Positions 36,932 to 45,929 of a stretch of DNA of 64,000 nt are shown piece after piece. How positions within the stretch are numbered: position 1 is the first letter of the stretch; each line of letters starts with the position of its first letter. The translations under genes were made by a program, and so were the position numbers. The notes below the pieces were generated by a model. The model did not search any database and had not been told where the DNA came from. It saw only the letters and a program-made list of their open reading frames with translations. This stretch comes from Anabaenopsis elenkinii CCIBt3563 (GTDB taxonomy: Bacteria > Cyanobacteriota > Cyanobacteriia > Cyanobacteriales > Nostocaceae): assembly GCF_015245355.1 (NCBI RefSeq), contig NZ_CP063311.1:4036606-4100605 (forward strand), given 5' to 3'.

Positions 36932-39931
36932 ATGACTTATACTAAGAGTAACTTTCAAGAATTTCTGGCTACTGTGGGAGGCTTTGAGCAATTACCGCCC
37001 GAAGTAATTGCTGGGCTATCAGCAAAACTACAAGTGTGGCGTCAACGTACGGGGAGGAAAATCATTGGCCAGGAACAAGTTCCTCAACAGGTGATAATTC
37101 TGTTTGAGGGAAAAATTAGGTTATTAGGATATGATCCCCAAACCCAAACCCCCACGACTCTAAAATTACTAGAACCAGGGTCAATTGTTGGGGAAATCAG
37201 CTTGTTACGAGCAGTAGCATGTGAAACAGCGATCGCCTCCACTGAAGTCATCTGTTTAAGTCTAAATGCGGCGGACTACTTAGAGCTGATTGCTGATTAC
37301 CCAGAATTTGGTAATGTCAGATTAAATCAAAGCCACTTGGCGGAAGTTTTTCATGTTTTAAGTCCCCAGATTAAACAGCAAGCCAGTAAAGTTGCTAATC
37401 TCAAAGAAATTACTGAGCAAGCTTTATCAAAAGCTACAATACATTACCTTAGTCCCGGGAAAAATCGCCACCACCAACTGGATAGAGAGAAAATCTGGTT
37501 TGTCAGTGGCGGTGGTACAGTCACCAACTTCCCCCCTGGATCTCGTTTAGAACTAAGTGGCCCCCTTGAAGTCAAAGGAACAACCCCCGCGCGGTTAATT
37601 GGTTTTTCGCCGGAGGATTTATCCTTCTTAGACACTCATCCGGTCATAGTTGATAACCATGAGCATACTGAAGGAATCGTCACCGTTGACTTAGATATTC
37701 CCTACATACCTGGAGAACTTAGCCAGTCTCAACCATCCCCACAACAGAAAAGTCAACAAAAACGTCAAAATTACCCATTTTTTCGAGGTAAGGGGGAATT
37801 AGATACAGTCCTGGCTTGCTTACAAATGCTCTCGAAACACCTAAAAATGCCCTTTCGCAGGGAGGTGCTTCGTCGCATCTTAACTGAGCAAATCAAACGT
37901 CAAGGTAGTATCTCCTTTCCCGCTTGTGCTTATGTAGGAGAATTAATCGGACTCAAGTCCCAGTTAGTAGACCTACCTGTTGCGGCAATTGAGCGTATTC
38001 CCACACCAGCCATAATTCAGTATGATGGCAGTTATGCTGTTTTATATGAAACTGCTCCTAATAGTATTGTTGTAGGTGTTCCCTCCCAAGGAATTATCCG
38101 CCGCAAAACCGCTGAATTTGTAGCCAAATTAAGCGTTGACGAGAACAACTTACCTCCCCAGGTGAGAGTTTTATTGGTAGCTACTACCAAAGAAACACCC
38201 CAAGAGCGCTTTGGTATCCAATGGTTTATTCCTTACCTTTCCAAGCATCGGCAAGTTCTCATAGAGGTTTTTGTTGCTTCGTTTTTCGTCCAACTAGCCC
38301 AGCTAGCTAACCCCCTGGTCATTCAGTTAATTATCGACAAGGTTATAGTTCAAAATAGCATTGGTACGCTGAATATTTTAGGGATTTTGCTCTTGGTGGT
38401 AGGTGTTTTTGAAGCCTTACTGACCACATTAAGAACTTATCTATTTGTCGATACGACCAACCGCATTGATATGAATTTGGGGTCGCAAATTATCGACCAC
38501 TTACTCCGGTTACCCCTACGTTATTTTGAACGCCGACCTGTAGGTGAACTAGCCACCCGTATCAATGAATTAGAAAATATTCGTCAGTTTCTCACTGGGA
38601 CTGCTTTAACAGTAGTATTAGATGCAGTATTTTCGATAATTTATATTATCGTCATGCTGTTTTATAGTTGGCAACTCACTTTAGTAGGTTTGGGTACAGT
38701 TCCTATATTTGTGATCCTCACCTTAATTGCTTCCCCCACTATTAGCAAACAGTTACGTACCAAAGCTGAACGCAACGCCCAAACTCAATCCTATTTGGTT
38801 GAGGTAATGTCGGGTATTCAAACAGTAAAAGCCCAAAATATTGAATTGCAATCGCGTTTTTCCTGGCAAGAACGTTATGCTCGGTATGTAGCGGCTGGTT
38901 TTAAAACTGTGATCACTTCCACACTGGCTAATTCTACCAGTAGTTTTCTTAATAAACTCAGTAGCTTACTAGTATTATGGATGGGTTCTTATTTAGTCCT
39001 TCAAGGACAATTAACCTTAGGTGAGTTAATTGCCTTTAGAATTATATCCGGTTACGTAACTAGCCCCATATTACGGTTAGCGCAACTGTGGCAAAGCTTC
39101 CAAGAAACTGCTTTATCTCTAGAACGTTTAAGCGATATTGTCGATACACCAGAAGAGGCCGAAGCAGACCGCCAAAATATTCCCTTACCTGAAATATCAG
39201 GAAATGTGACATTTGAAAATGTCTCCTTCCGGTTTCAAACCAGCGGGCCGTTGCAACTTTCTAATGTCAGCCTCGATGTTTCATCGGGCAAATTTATTGG
39301 TATTGTGGGACAAAGTGGTTCCGGTAAAAGTACCATGATGAAGTTACTGCTCAGACTATATGAGGTGGAGTCTGGCAGAATTTTGATTGATGGTTACGAT
39401 ATTTCTAAGGTTGAACTCTATTCCCTACGGCGACAGGTGGGGGTAGTGCCTCAAGAAACACTACTATTTGATGGTACGGTATTGGAAAATATCGCCCTCA
39501 CTAATCCTGATGCTACCACCGATGAAATCATTGAGGCTGCTCGCATTGCTGCGGCTCACGATTTTATTATGTCCTTACCCAACGGCTACAACACAAGGGT
39601 AGGAGAGCGTGGTGCTGGACTTTCAGGGGGACAGCGACAAAGAATTGCCATTGCTCGTTCTATTTTACAACGACCAAAACTATTAGTTTTAGACGAAGCC
39701 ACCAGCGCCCTGGACTATCCCACAGAGCGACAAGTTTGTCTAAATTTAGCTCGAGCATACAAAGATAACACAGTATTCTTTATCACCCACCGTCTCAATA
39801 CTGTCAGCCATGCAGATATGATTATCGTCATGGATAATGGCAGGGTTATAGAACAAGGAAGCCATCAAGAATTAATGGCTGCTAAAGGTAGTTATTTTCA
39901 TATTTACCAGCAACAAGAAGTTAATTCTTAA
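36932..39931 (+). CDS. ABC exporter with cyclic-nucleotide-binding domain and degenerate C39 domain
   Basis: Domains of the 999-residue protein in order: a cyclic-nucleotide-binding-like domain (about 30-140, GKIRLLGYDPQ ... LEPGSIVGEISLL); a peptidase-C39-like domain (about 285-405); six membrane helices (about 430-720); and a nucleotide-binding domain with Walker A GQSGSGKST (about residue 795), signature LSGGQRQR and LLVLDEATSALDYP. The C39 domain lacks the catalytic cysteine (LDTVLACLQML instead of DCG) and histidine (SYAVLYE instead of H-F/Y-V), so it is a CLD-type docking domain, as in RTX exporters like HlyB. The overall plan recalls HetC, but an HlyD gene follows, so a type I exporter is more likely. 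Confidence 0.9.
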   Translation: MTYTKSNFQEFLATVGGFEQLPPEVIAGLSAKLQVWRQRTGRKIIGQEQVPQQVIILFEGKIRLLGYDPQTQTPTTLKLLEPGSIVGEISLLRAVACETAIASTEVICLSLNAADYLELIADYPEFGNVRLNQSHLAEVFHVLSPQIKQQASKVANLKEITEQALSKATIHYLSPGKNRHHQLDREKIWFVSGGGTVTNFPPGSRLELSGPLEVKGTTPARLIGFSPEDLSFLDTHPVIVDNHEHTEGIVTVDLDIPYIPGELSQSQPSPQQKSQQKRQNYPFFRGKGELDTVLACLQMLSKHLKMPFRREVLRRILTEQIKRQGSISFPACAYVGELIGLKSQLVDLPVAAIERIPTPAIIQYDGSYAVLYETAPNSIVVGVPSQGIIRRKTAEFVAKLSVDENNLPPQVRVLLVATTKETPQERFGIQWFIPYLSKHRQVLIEVFVASFFVQLAQLANPLVIQLIIDKVIVQNSIGTLNILGILLLVVGVFEALLTTLRTYLFVDTTNRIDMNLGSQIIDHLLRLPLRYFERRPVGELATRINELENIRQFLTGTALTVVLDAVFSIIYIIVMLFYSWQLTLVGLGTVPIFVILTLIASPTISKQLRTKAERNAQTQSYLVEVMSGIQTVKAQNIELQSRFSWQERYARYVAAGFKTVITSTLANSTSSFLNKLSSLLVLWMGSYLVLQGQLTLGELIAFRIISGYVTSPILRLAQLWQSFQETALSLERLSDIVDTPEEAEADRQNIPLPEISGNVTFENVSFRFQTSGPLQLSNVSLDVSSGKFIGIVGQSGSGKSTMMKLLLRLYEVESGRILIDGYDISKVELYSLRRQVGVVPQETLLFDGTVLENIALTNPDATTDEIIEAARIAAAHDFIMSLPNGYNTRVGERGAGLSGGQRQRIAIARSILQRPKLLVLDEATSALDYPTERQVCLNLARAYKDNTVFFITHRLNTVSHADMIIVMDNGRVIEQGSHQELMAAKGSYFHIYQQQEVNS

Positions 39932-39970
39932 CTGCATTCAGAACTTGAACACCAATAAAATAAAATCATC

Positions 39971-41536
39971 ATGATTCAACTTAATGGCAATGGTAACGGT
40001 AAGCAAACAAACGGTTTAAATCCAGATTCAGATGGACTTAAGTCTCCAGTAAAAGTTCCTAGTCGCCCTGTAGCAAATCCTAACTATGTTAATTTTGATC
40101 AAGCAGTTTTGTTGCGCCAGTCACCAATTTTGTCCCGTGCAATTCTGCTCTCTTTGATCTTGTTGGCTTGTTTTGGAATTACTTGGGCTTATTTCGCCAA
40201 AATTGAGCAAGTAGTCCCTGCGACCGGTCAACTCAAGCCGGAAGGGAGCATTAAAGAAGTTCAAGCTCCCGTGAGTGGTGTAGTAAAATCCGTTCATGTC
40301 AAAGATGGGCAAAAAGTCAACCCTGGTGACTTGCTGCTAACTTTTGAAACCGTTGCTACTGTGGCTGAATTAGATTCATTAAATAAAGTTCGCCAAGCCT
40401 TAATTGAGGAAAATGAAATTTATCGTGGCTTAATGGCAAATAGCTATACAACAGGATCAGAATTGGAGTTTGTCCGGGCTAAGTTACCAGCCAATGCCGA
40501 GTTTCTGTTAAAAAGTAGGACAGCCTTAGTTAATGAAAATGAGTTGTTACGTGCTGAACTGAACAACGTGAATACATTTCCCAGTTTAGGAATTGATGAA
40601 CAGCAACGGTTACAATTTGCTCAGAAGGAATTAGATTCTCGCTCGGCTACAGCACAGTTAGAAGTAGAGAAAACCAAGAAACAACTAGCTCAAATACGAG
40701 TGAGGAAGAGTGATACTGAATCTAGTTTGGCTATCCAGCAACAGATTTTAGATAAAATTCAAATCTTAGCAGAAGAAGGTGGTATCTCTCAGCTACAGTA
40801 TCTCAATCAACAACAACAGGTACAACGCCTCACCGCTGAAATAGCCCAATTAGAACAGGAATTGCAACGGCTCAAGTTTGCCATTGAGCAAGGACAGCAG
40901 CAACTGAAAAATACTGTGGCTGCTTCCAATAAGAATATTTTAGAAAAAATAGCTGATAATAAAAAGCGGATTGCGGAAATTGATAGCCAATTCATGAGAA
41001 TTTTACTAGGTAATGAACAAAGATTGGCAGATGTAAACAGTAGAATCTCTCAAGTTAAGTTAAATTTCCAATATCAAGAACTCCGGGCTCCTGTGGGCGG
41101 AACGATTTTTGACCTACAAGCAAGAAGCCCTGGTTTTGTAGCAAATGCTAGTCAAACGTTGCTGCAAATTGTCCCTGATGATAACTTTCTGGCTGAGGTA
41201 TTTATCACCAATAGAGATATTGGGTTCGTCCGGGAAGGAATGCAGACTGATGTGAGAATTGAGTCATTTCCTTTCAGTCAGTTTGGGGACATTAAAGGAC
41301 AAGTTATTAGTATAGGCTCCGATGCATTACCACCAGACCAAATATATCAATTTTATAGATTCCCCGCTACCATTAGTTTAGATAAACAATATTTAGATGC
41401 TCATGGTAGAAAGATACCCTTGCAGTCGGGAATGTCAATCTCCGCTAATATTAGAGTCCGTGAAGACCGTACAGTCATGAATCTATTTACTGAAATGTTT
41501 ACTAAACAATTTGATAGCTTGAAAGAGGTACGTTAA
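39971..41536 (+). CDS. HlyD-family periplasmic adaptor of a type I exporter
   Basis: The 521-residue protein has one N-terminal membrane helix (about 50-68, AILLSLILLACFGITWAYF). It then has a lipoyl/barrel-sandwich half (VPATGQLKPEG ... VSGVVKSVHVKDGQKVNPGD), a long coiled coil (about 200-345, many QL/EI heptads) and the second lipoyl half with a beta-barrel (LRAPVGGTIFDLQARSPGF, DVRIESFPFSQFG). It bridges the ABC exporter to an outer-membrane TolC-like channel, which is not encoded here. It starts 39 bases after the exporter, same operon. Confidence 0.92.
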   Translation: MIQLNGNGNGKQTNGLNPDSDGLKSPVKVPSRPVANPNYVNFDQAVLLRQSPILSRAILLSLILLACFGITWAYFAKIEQVVPATGQLKPEGSIKEVQAPVSGVVKSVHVKDGQKVNPGDLLLTFETVATVAELDSLNKVRQALIEENEIYRGLMANSYTTGSELEFVRAKLPANAEFLLKSRTALVNENELLRAELNNVNTFPSLGIDEQQRLQFAQKELDSRSATAQLEVEKTKKQLAQIRVRKSDTESSLAIQQQILDKIQILAEEGGISQLQYLNQQQQVQRLTAEIAQLEQELQRLKFAIEQGQQQLKNTVAASNKNILEKIADNKKRIAEIDSQFMRILLGNEQRLADVNSRISQVKLNFQYQELRAPVGGTIFDLQARSPGFVANASQTLLQIVPDDNFLAEVFITNRDIGFVREGMQTDVRIESFPFSQFGDIKGQVISIGSDALPPDQIYQFYRFPATISLDKQYLDAHGRKIPLQSGMSISANIRVREDRTVMNLFTEMFTKQFDSLKEVR

Positions 41537-41596
41537 TTTTTTCGGTAGGGTGGGTTAGGGCAGCTTAACCCACCATCAATCAGGAACAATTGAGAT

Positions 41597-43831
41597 TTAT
41601 GGCACTTCAATGGGAATCAAGCCGTTTTCTGGCAAATAGTCGCGGAAACACCCTTCATCAGCCAGTAATAAAATCAGACGCACAGGATAATCTGGGGAAA
41701 TTTGCAAATCAGCCCACGGTACGGCAATTTCTAAGCAGTTCTTGAAAGCGGCTTGGGCGCGGCTACAACGGGGATACCATTGATAATGTTCTCCGGCTTC
41801 ATGAAACTGAATTGATTCGGTAAGTAAATTAATTTCTAAATGGTGGTGGTACAGGTAATTAAGGGGAGGGATATCAGGTATATCTGCTATGGGAATGGGG
41901 CTATTGTGCATGGTTCTATCGGGATAGAACCACAATAAATTCAACTCTTGAGGTAAATCTCGCCCCGGGATAACGCCATTTTTAAAGTCCACCCGTACAT
42001 AGAAATTGAGGTGATCTACCCCGTACCAAAGTCTCTGAATGACGCTGCTATTGTGCATGGTTCCCCTCGCCCCGCCGATTTCTATGCGTCCGGCTTTGTC
42101 CCAGTCCTGTTCATCACCCTTACCATCAATGGTGGGATGAATAAACCCTTGTGGTCTATGGTCAGTTCTGGCTGGATGAATCTCTAGAGGTTTGAGGAGA
42201 TAAGACGGTGCTGGTTCATTTAAGGCTTTGTAAATTCCTAATAGGTGTTCCCGAAATAATTGGTCGAACATGGCATCCTGATTGGAAGAATGTCCTTCGC
42301 CAAACCACCAGAACCAGTCGGAACCCTCGGCAGCGTATAGGGCTTCCCACGCTTCTGGGTTGTTTTCTTCGGTGGCTTCGGGATGTTTGGCCAGGGTTTC
42401 CCTGGCGTGGGTTAGGTAGTCCCAGGCACGATTTTTTACAGGGTCACCAATCCAGGTAGTAAAACTACCATCTACCCAAGAACCACTATGTAGCTGTTCG
42501 GCGGGAATAGTTGCAGTGGCGGGAAATTGTTCCACAAATTCTGAGACGGTGACGAGTTTTAGATGGGGTTCGTTGCTGAGGGTGTGATACAATGTCTCTA
42601 GGAAAGGTTTACCGTCTTGAGGATAAAATTCCCAGCAGTTTTCCCCGTCTAAGGCAATGGTGACTAGCCAAGGTTGTTCGCTGTGGCTTTCTCTTTGCAT
42701 TTTAGCGATCGCTTGCAGGTGTCCCACTAAGTCCGCTACGGCCTGTTTGGGAGGTATGGAACTGTAGGTAAAGCCAATTAAATCTGATAATCTGTGGTCA
42801 CGAAATACAATTGCTACATCACCAGCGGGAGTTGCCAAGCGATAGGGTCTGTATAGTAATTCTGGCTCCTGGACGTTTCCCGCTACATCCCGGTGAAAAA
42901 AGTGTCTCAGCGACCACCCTAAAACTGCTTCATCTGAGCAAATCCACTTAAAGCCCTGTTTAATAACATATGGCAGAATTTCCGGGCTGACTGATTGTTC
43001 TGAAGGCCATAAACCCCGTGGTTCTTGCCCAAAACGATCTGTATATAAGTCCCAAGCCTTTTGTAAGTGGCGCTTAATGTCGTGGGGCCAGTTAAACCGC
43101 CGCTGAGGTAGTCTCATTTCGGGTACTGCTACTCGCCCTGAGTTGGTATCAGCTAGTAAGGGTAAAATGGGGTGAGTGTAGGGGGTGGTAGTGACTTCTA
43201 GCTGTCCGGATGCTTGCATTTTCCGGTGCTGGGGAATAATCCGGCTGAGAATTTCCCGCTGTTTGCTATATATGCGCTGGCGATCGCTTAAAGTAAAATT
43301 ACGTCCTTGCTCTAACCAAGCGGCAATTTCCGGGTCATCCCAAAACAGGGGATCAATCCACGCCAGATTATGCCAAGCCAGCAAATCGGTGTAATCTGCC
43401 AACTGCCAATTAGCCAAACACCAATCTTGCCCTTTTTCCTGTCTTTGGTAATACAACTCGGCATAACGGGGATGGGGGTCAATCAAAGTATGATGGTTAG
43501 CATCAAAAAAGTGTTGGATAATAAATTCTCGCTGTTCGTGAGTTATCTGTGCATCTGGGGTCAAAGTCGCCGTGAGATATGGGTCAAAAGCCGTGCCAGC
43601 AATATAATCCTCCAATTGTAAAATTAATGACGGGACTAAATTGACTGTTTGGTGTAATTTCGGATATTTTTCTAGAATTAATATTAAATCTAAATAATCC
43701 TTAGTTCCATGCAATCGTACCCAAGGTAGGCGGTAATTCTGACTGGTAGAAAGCGAAACGCCGCTGTTAGGGGACTTGTACAGCGGCTGGTGTTGATGCC
43801 AGATAAAAGCGATGTGTAATGGATGAGACAT
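41597..43831 (-). CDS. Glycoside hydrolase family 57 protein
   Basis: The 744-residue protein opens with the GH57 motif 1 (IAFIWHQHQPLY). It also has GLWPSEQSVS, whose glutamate is the likely nucleophile, and ALDGENCWEFY, whose aspartate is the likely acid/base. The GH57 catalytic barrel extends to about residue 540. The last 190 residues are a beta-rich domain common to the larger members. GH57 enzymes are alpha-amylases, glucan branching or related enzymes acting on alpha-glucans such as glycogen; the precise activity cannot be set from motifs alone. No signal peptide, so cytoplasmic. It converges with the HlyD gene. Confidence 0.9.
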   Translation of the reverse strand: MSHPLHIAFIWHQHQPLYKSPNSGVSLSTSQNYRLPWVRLHGTKDYLDLILILEKYPKLHQTVNLVPSLILQLEDYIAGTAFDPYLTATLTPDAQITHEQREFIIQHFFDANHHTLIDPHPRYAELYYQRQEKGQDWCLANWQLADYTDLLAWHNLAWIDPLFWDDPEIAAWLEQGRNFTLSDRQRIYSKQREILSRIIPQHRKMQASGQLEVTTTPYTHPILPLLADTNSGRVAVPEMRLPQRRFNWPHDIKRHLQKAWDLYTDRFGQEPRGLWPSEQSVSPEILPYVIKQGFKWICSDEAVLGWSLRHFFHRDVAGNVQEPELLYRPYRLATPAGDVAIVFRDHRLSDLIGFTYSSIPPKQAVADLVGHLQAIAKMQRESHSEQPWLVTIALDGENCWEFYPQDGKPFLETLYHTLSNEPHLKLVTVSEFVEQFPATATIPAEQLHSGSWVDGSFTTWIGDPVKNRAWDYLTHARETLAKHPEATEENNPEAWEALYAAEGSDWFWWFGEGHSSNQDAMFDQLFREHLLGIYKALNEPAPSYLLKPLEIHPARTDHRPQGFIHPTIDGKGDEQDWDKAGRIEIGGARGTMHNSSVIQRLWYGVDHLNFYVRVDFKNGVIPGRDLPQELNLLWFYPDRTMHNSPIPIADIPDIPPLNYLYHHHLEINLLTESIQFHEAGEHYQWYPRCSRAQAAFKNCLEIAVPWADLQISPDYPVRLILLLADEGCFRDYLPENGLIPIEVP

Positions 43832-43930
43832 AATAAATTATGGGATTTGACTGTTCCCCTGGTTAAAACCTTTGGGGGTTATCAACTAATGTTACGTAGA
43901 CCGGATTTGATACGGTCTACCCAACGTTGA
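43832..43930. other. Spacer upstream of the GH57 gene
   Basis: Short AT-rich promoter region; its right edge merges with the transposon remnants. Nothing else seen. Confidence 0.4.
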
Positions 43931-44017
43931 CGATATAATTTAACTTGCAGTTAGATTATAATATCGTTGTGGCACAGTCAAAGATGCCCTACCCACCTTA
44001 GCTAAATTCAAACCTAG
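43931..44017 (-). pseudogene. tnpB 3'-end remnant B with its palindromic tail
   Basis: Minus-strand translation gives LGLNLAKVGRASLTVPQRY and then a stop at 43940, matching the tail of the split tnpB at 12.96-13.0 kb. The 37 bases at 43961-43997 are identical (inverted) to 12971-13007. A palindrome (CGATATAAT ... ATTATAATATCG) follows in both copies with changed bases. No nuclease domain remains. The preserved part is exactly the region from which TnpB guide RNAs and right-end structures derive. Confidence 0.85.
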
Positions 44018-44250
44018 TTAAGCTCCCCCAGTCTGAAGACGCGGGGATTTCTGAAGAGTCCATAAAAGAACTTTCTTAGGTGCACTTAAAGCACTTCTAC
44101 TGATTCCGTTTAAGTCAAACTTAAACATCATCCCTACCTTACAGATAATGTTGGCAGCACCATTACAGTCAGCATTTATTTTACGTGTGTGGCTACTTTT
44201 CTCATCATGCTAGCCGCACCATGACCATGTTTGTAGAGGCGATAGCGCCA
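44018..44250 (-). pseudogene. tnpB 3'-end remnant A, a second subfamily
   Basis: Translation of the minus strand gives HTRKINADCNGAANIICKVG then MMFKFDLNGISRSALSAPKK and ends at TAA 44018-44020. INADCNGAANI is the last RuvC motif of TnpB. Upstream, degenerate RYRLYKHGHG with a stop shows the rest has decayed. Remnant B follows immediately in the same orientation, so two related but different elements were stacked at this spot. Confidence 0.8.
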
Positions 44251-44300
44251 GCCCTCTGGGTGATGGGGAGGGGTATTCCCTCAGCCCCATTACCCAGTCA

Positions 44301-44531
44301 CTAGACTACTTGCTCAATTTCTGCGATTTCCGGAATCATTTCCTTGAGGCGACGTTCAATACCCATTCTCAGGGTCATCGCCGAACTGGGACAAGAACCG
44401 CAAGCACCTTGTAATCTCAGTTTCACAATTGGCCCATCCAATTCTACTAGTTCCACGTTACCCCCATCAGACATTAGGTAAGGGCGCATTTCATCTAAAA
44501 CTGTTTCGACGTTTTCAATTGTCAGTTCCAT
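44301..44531 (-). CDS. NifU-like Fe-S scaffold protein (Nfu)
   Basis: This 76-residue protein is a stand-alone NifU C-terminal domain: [20 protein letters not shown], then [20 protein letters not shown] with the CxxC that binds a [4Fe-4S] cluster between two subunits. In cyanobacteria such Nfu proteins are the main Fe-S scaffold, for example for photosystem I. Length is full. It lies downstream of era on the same strand, 144 bases away. Confidence 0.94.
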   Translation of the reverse strand: MELTIENVETVLDEMRPYLMSDGGNVELVELDGPIVKLRLQGACGSCPSSAMTLRMGIERRLKEMIPEIAEIEQVV

Positions 44532-44648
44532 TTGAGACCTCTTTTGTTAGGAAAATTGTGATCTTCAAAGTTGATTCACTTAATTTTAGATATAATTTAA
44601 CTTAGATTGGAAATTTGACGAGGCTACTTGAACCTATCCATGTCTCAA

Positions 44649-44669
44649 AGCCAGGGCTTGCACCTGGCT
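44649..44669. terminator. Hairpin after era
   Basis: AGCCAGG and CCTGGCT pair around seven bases, directly downstream of the era stop codon. No good T-run on the minus strand; termination is inferred from position. Confidence 0.4.
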
Positions 44670-44675
44670 GTTTGG

Positions 44676-45650
44676 TCAATCTTCAACTCGGTAGCCTAAC
44701 TCTGCTAAACTCATGGCTGAATGTCGCCATTTTGGCTGTACTTTCACGAATAGCTCTAGATAAACTTTCCCAGAAATCAGCTTTTGAATTTGTTGGCGAG
44801 CATCACTACCAATGGCTTTGAGCATTGATCCACCCTTGCCAATCAAGATACCTTTTTGAGAGGTTCTTTCAACATGGATGGTAGCAAGTACACGAGTAAT
44901 ACTGCGCGTTTCTTCTACTAAATCAATGGCAACAGCTACTGAGTGAGGAATTTCTTCCCGAGTTAACAGTAAAATCTGTTCCCGAATTAATTCCCCCATA
45001 ATAAAACGTTCTGGTTGGTCTGTCACTAAGTCAGGGGGATAATAAAACGGGCCGGTGTCTAAATTTGCAATTAATAACTGTTGTAGTTCCGGTAGTCCGG
45101 CGCTGGTTTGGGCGGAAAATTTAACTATAGGCCATTGTTCAGCTTGGGCTAATGCTTGATAACTATCATCGATGCTCTGAGAATCTGGCGGTTGTTGGTC
45201 AATTTTATTCAAACCCAAAATCACCGGTGTTTGCGTTTTTACCAGTAAATCGGCAATAAAGCGATCGCCAGCACCACAAGGGACTGAACCATCTACCACA
45301 AACAATACTACATCCACCGACTCAATGGCACTTTTAGCATTTCTCACCAGCACTTCCCCCAATTGATGATGGGGTTTATGAATTCCTGGTGTATCGACGA
45401 AAATCAACTGTGCTTCTGGGGTAGTTAAAATGCCCCGTAAACGATTACGTGTAGTTTGTGCTACGGGGGATGTAATCGCAATTTTTTGCCCTACCAATTG
45501 ATTCATCAAAGTAGATTTACCGACATTTGGTCGACCAATAATGGCGATAAATCCTGATTTAAATTCAGGAGGAGCCTGGGGGATAGATACTTCTCCTGAA
45601 ACAGAGAAGATGTTATGATCAATACTCGTCACCTTAAGCTCGACCGTCAT
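44676..45650 (-). CDS. era: GTPase Era
   Basis: The 324-residue protein has the Era G-domain (G1 GRPNVGKSTLMNQLVGQK, G2 TTRNRLRGI, G3 DTPGIHKPHH, G4 NKID, G5 SAQT) and a C-terminal KH domain (IHVERTSQKGILIGKGGSML). Era binds 16S rRNA and helps 30S assembly. The N-terminus has about 25 extra residues compared with E. coli Era; a start at a later codon is possible. The gene is upstream of the Nfu gene. Confidence 0.95.
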   Translation of the reverse strand: MTVELKVTSIDHNIFSVSGEVSIPQAPPEFKSGFIAIIGRPNVGKSTLMNQLVGQKIAITSPVAQTTRNRLRGILTTPEAQLIFVDTPGIHKPHHQLGEVLVRNAKSAIESVDVVLFVVDGSVPCGAGDRFIADLLVKTQTPVILGLNKIDQQPPDSQSIDDSYQALAQAEQWPIVKFSAQTSAGLPELQQLLIANLDTGPFYYPPDLVTDQPERFIMGELIREQILLLTREEIPHSVAVAIDLVEETRSITRVLATIHVERTSQKGILIGKGGSMLKAIGSDARQQIQKLISGKVYLELFVKVQPKWRHSAMSLAELGYRVED

Positions 45651-45929
45651 ATATTACAGATGCAATGAGCAACCAACATAATTCAACCCTAGGATTTTTA
45701 GGGACTGTCTTTATATCAGTTTAATCTATTCAAGTCTCATATGTGGATTTGATCACAACTAACTTTTGATTCTTATACTCCAGTTGATCGCACATGAAGG
45801 AGTGTTGAAATATATCAAAAACAACAATTATTAACGTCATACTCCAAACATCTACCGATATCGGGAAAAACAATCTCAGCTATAAGGCTAATATCATCTT
45901 AAAGACTTACTCACAGCTACTCATACACA
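45651..45929. other. Divergent promoter region (era / carotenoid oxygenase)
   Basis: About 280 bases with no gene. AT-rich; no clear operator found. Confidence 0.4.

Noticed and set aside
36932..39931. hetC identity for the exporter
   Set aside because: Domain plan is similar, but a HlyD adaptor follows and a parvulin gene precedes; hetP is not adjacent.
44590..44700. Possible tRNA, from a GGTTCAAGT-like string on the minus strand near 44630
   Set aside because: No D-arm, no anticodon arm and no acceptor stem can be fitted; it overlaps the era 3' hairpin.
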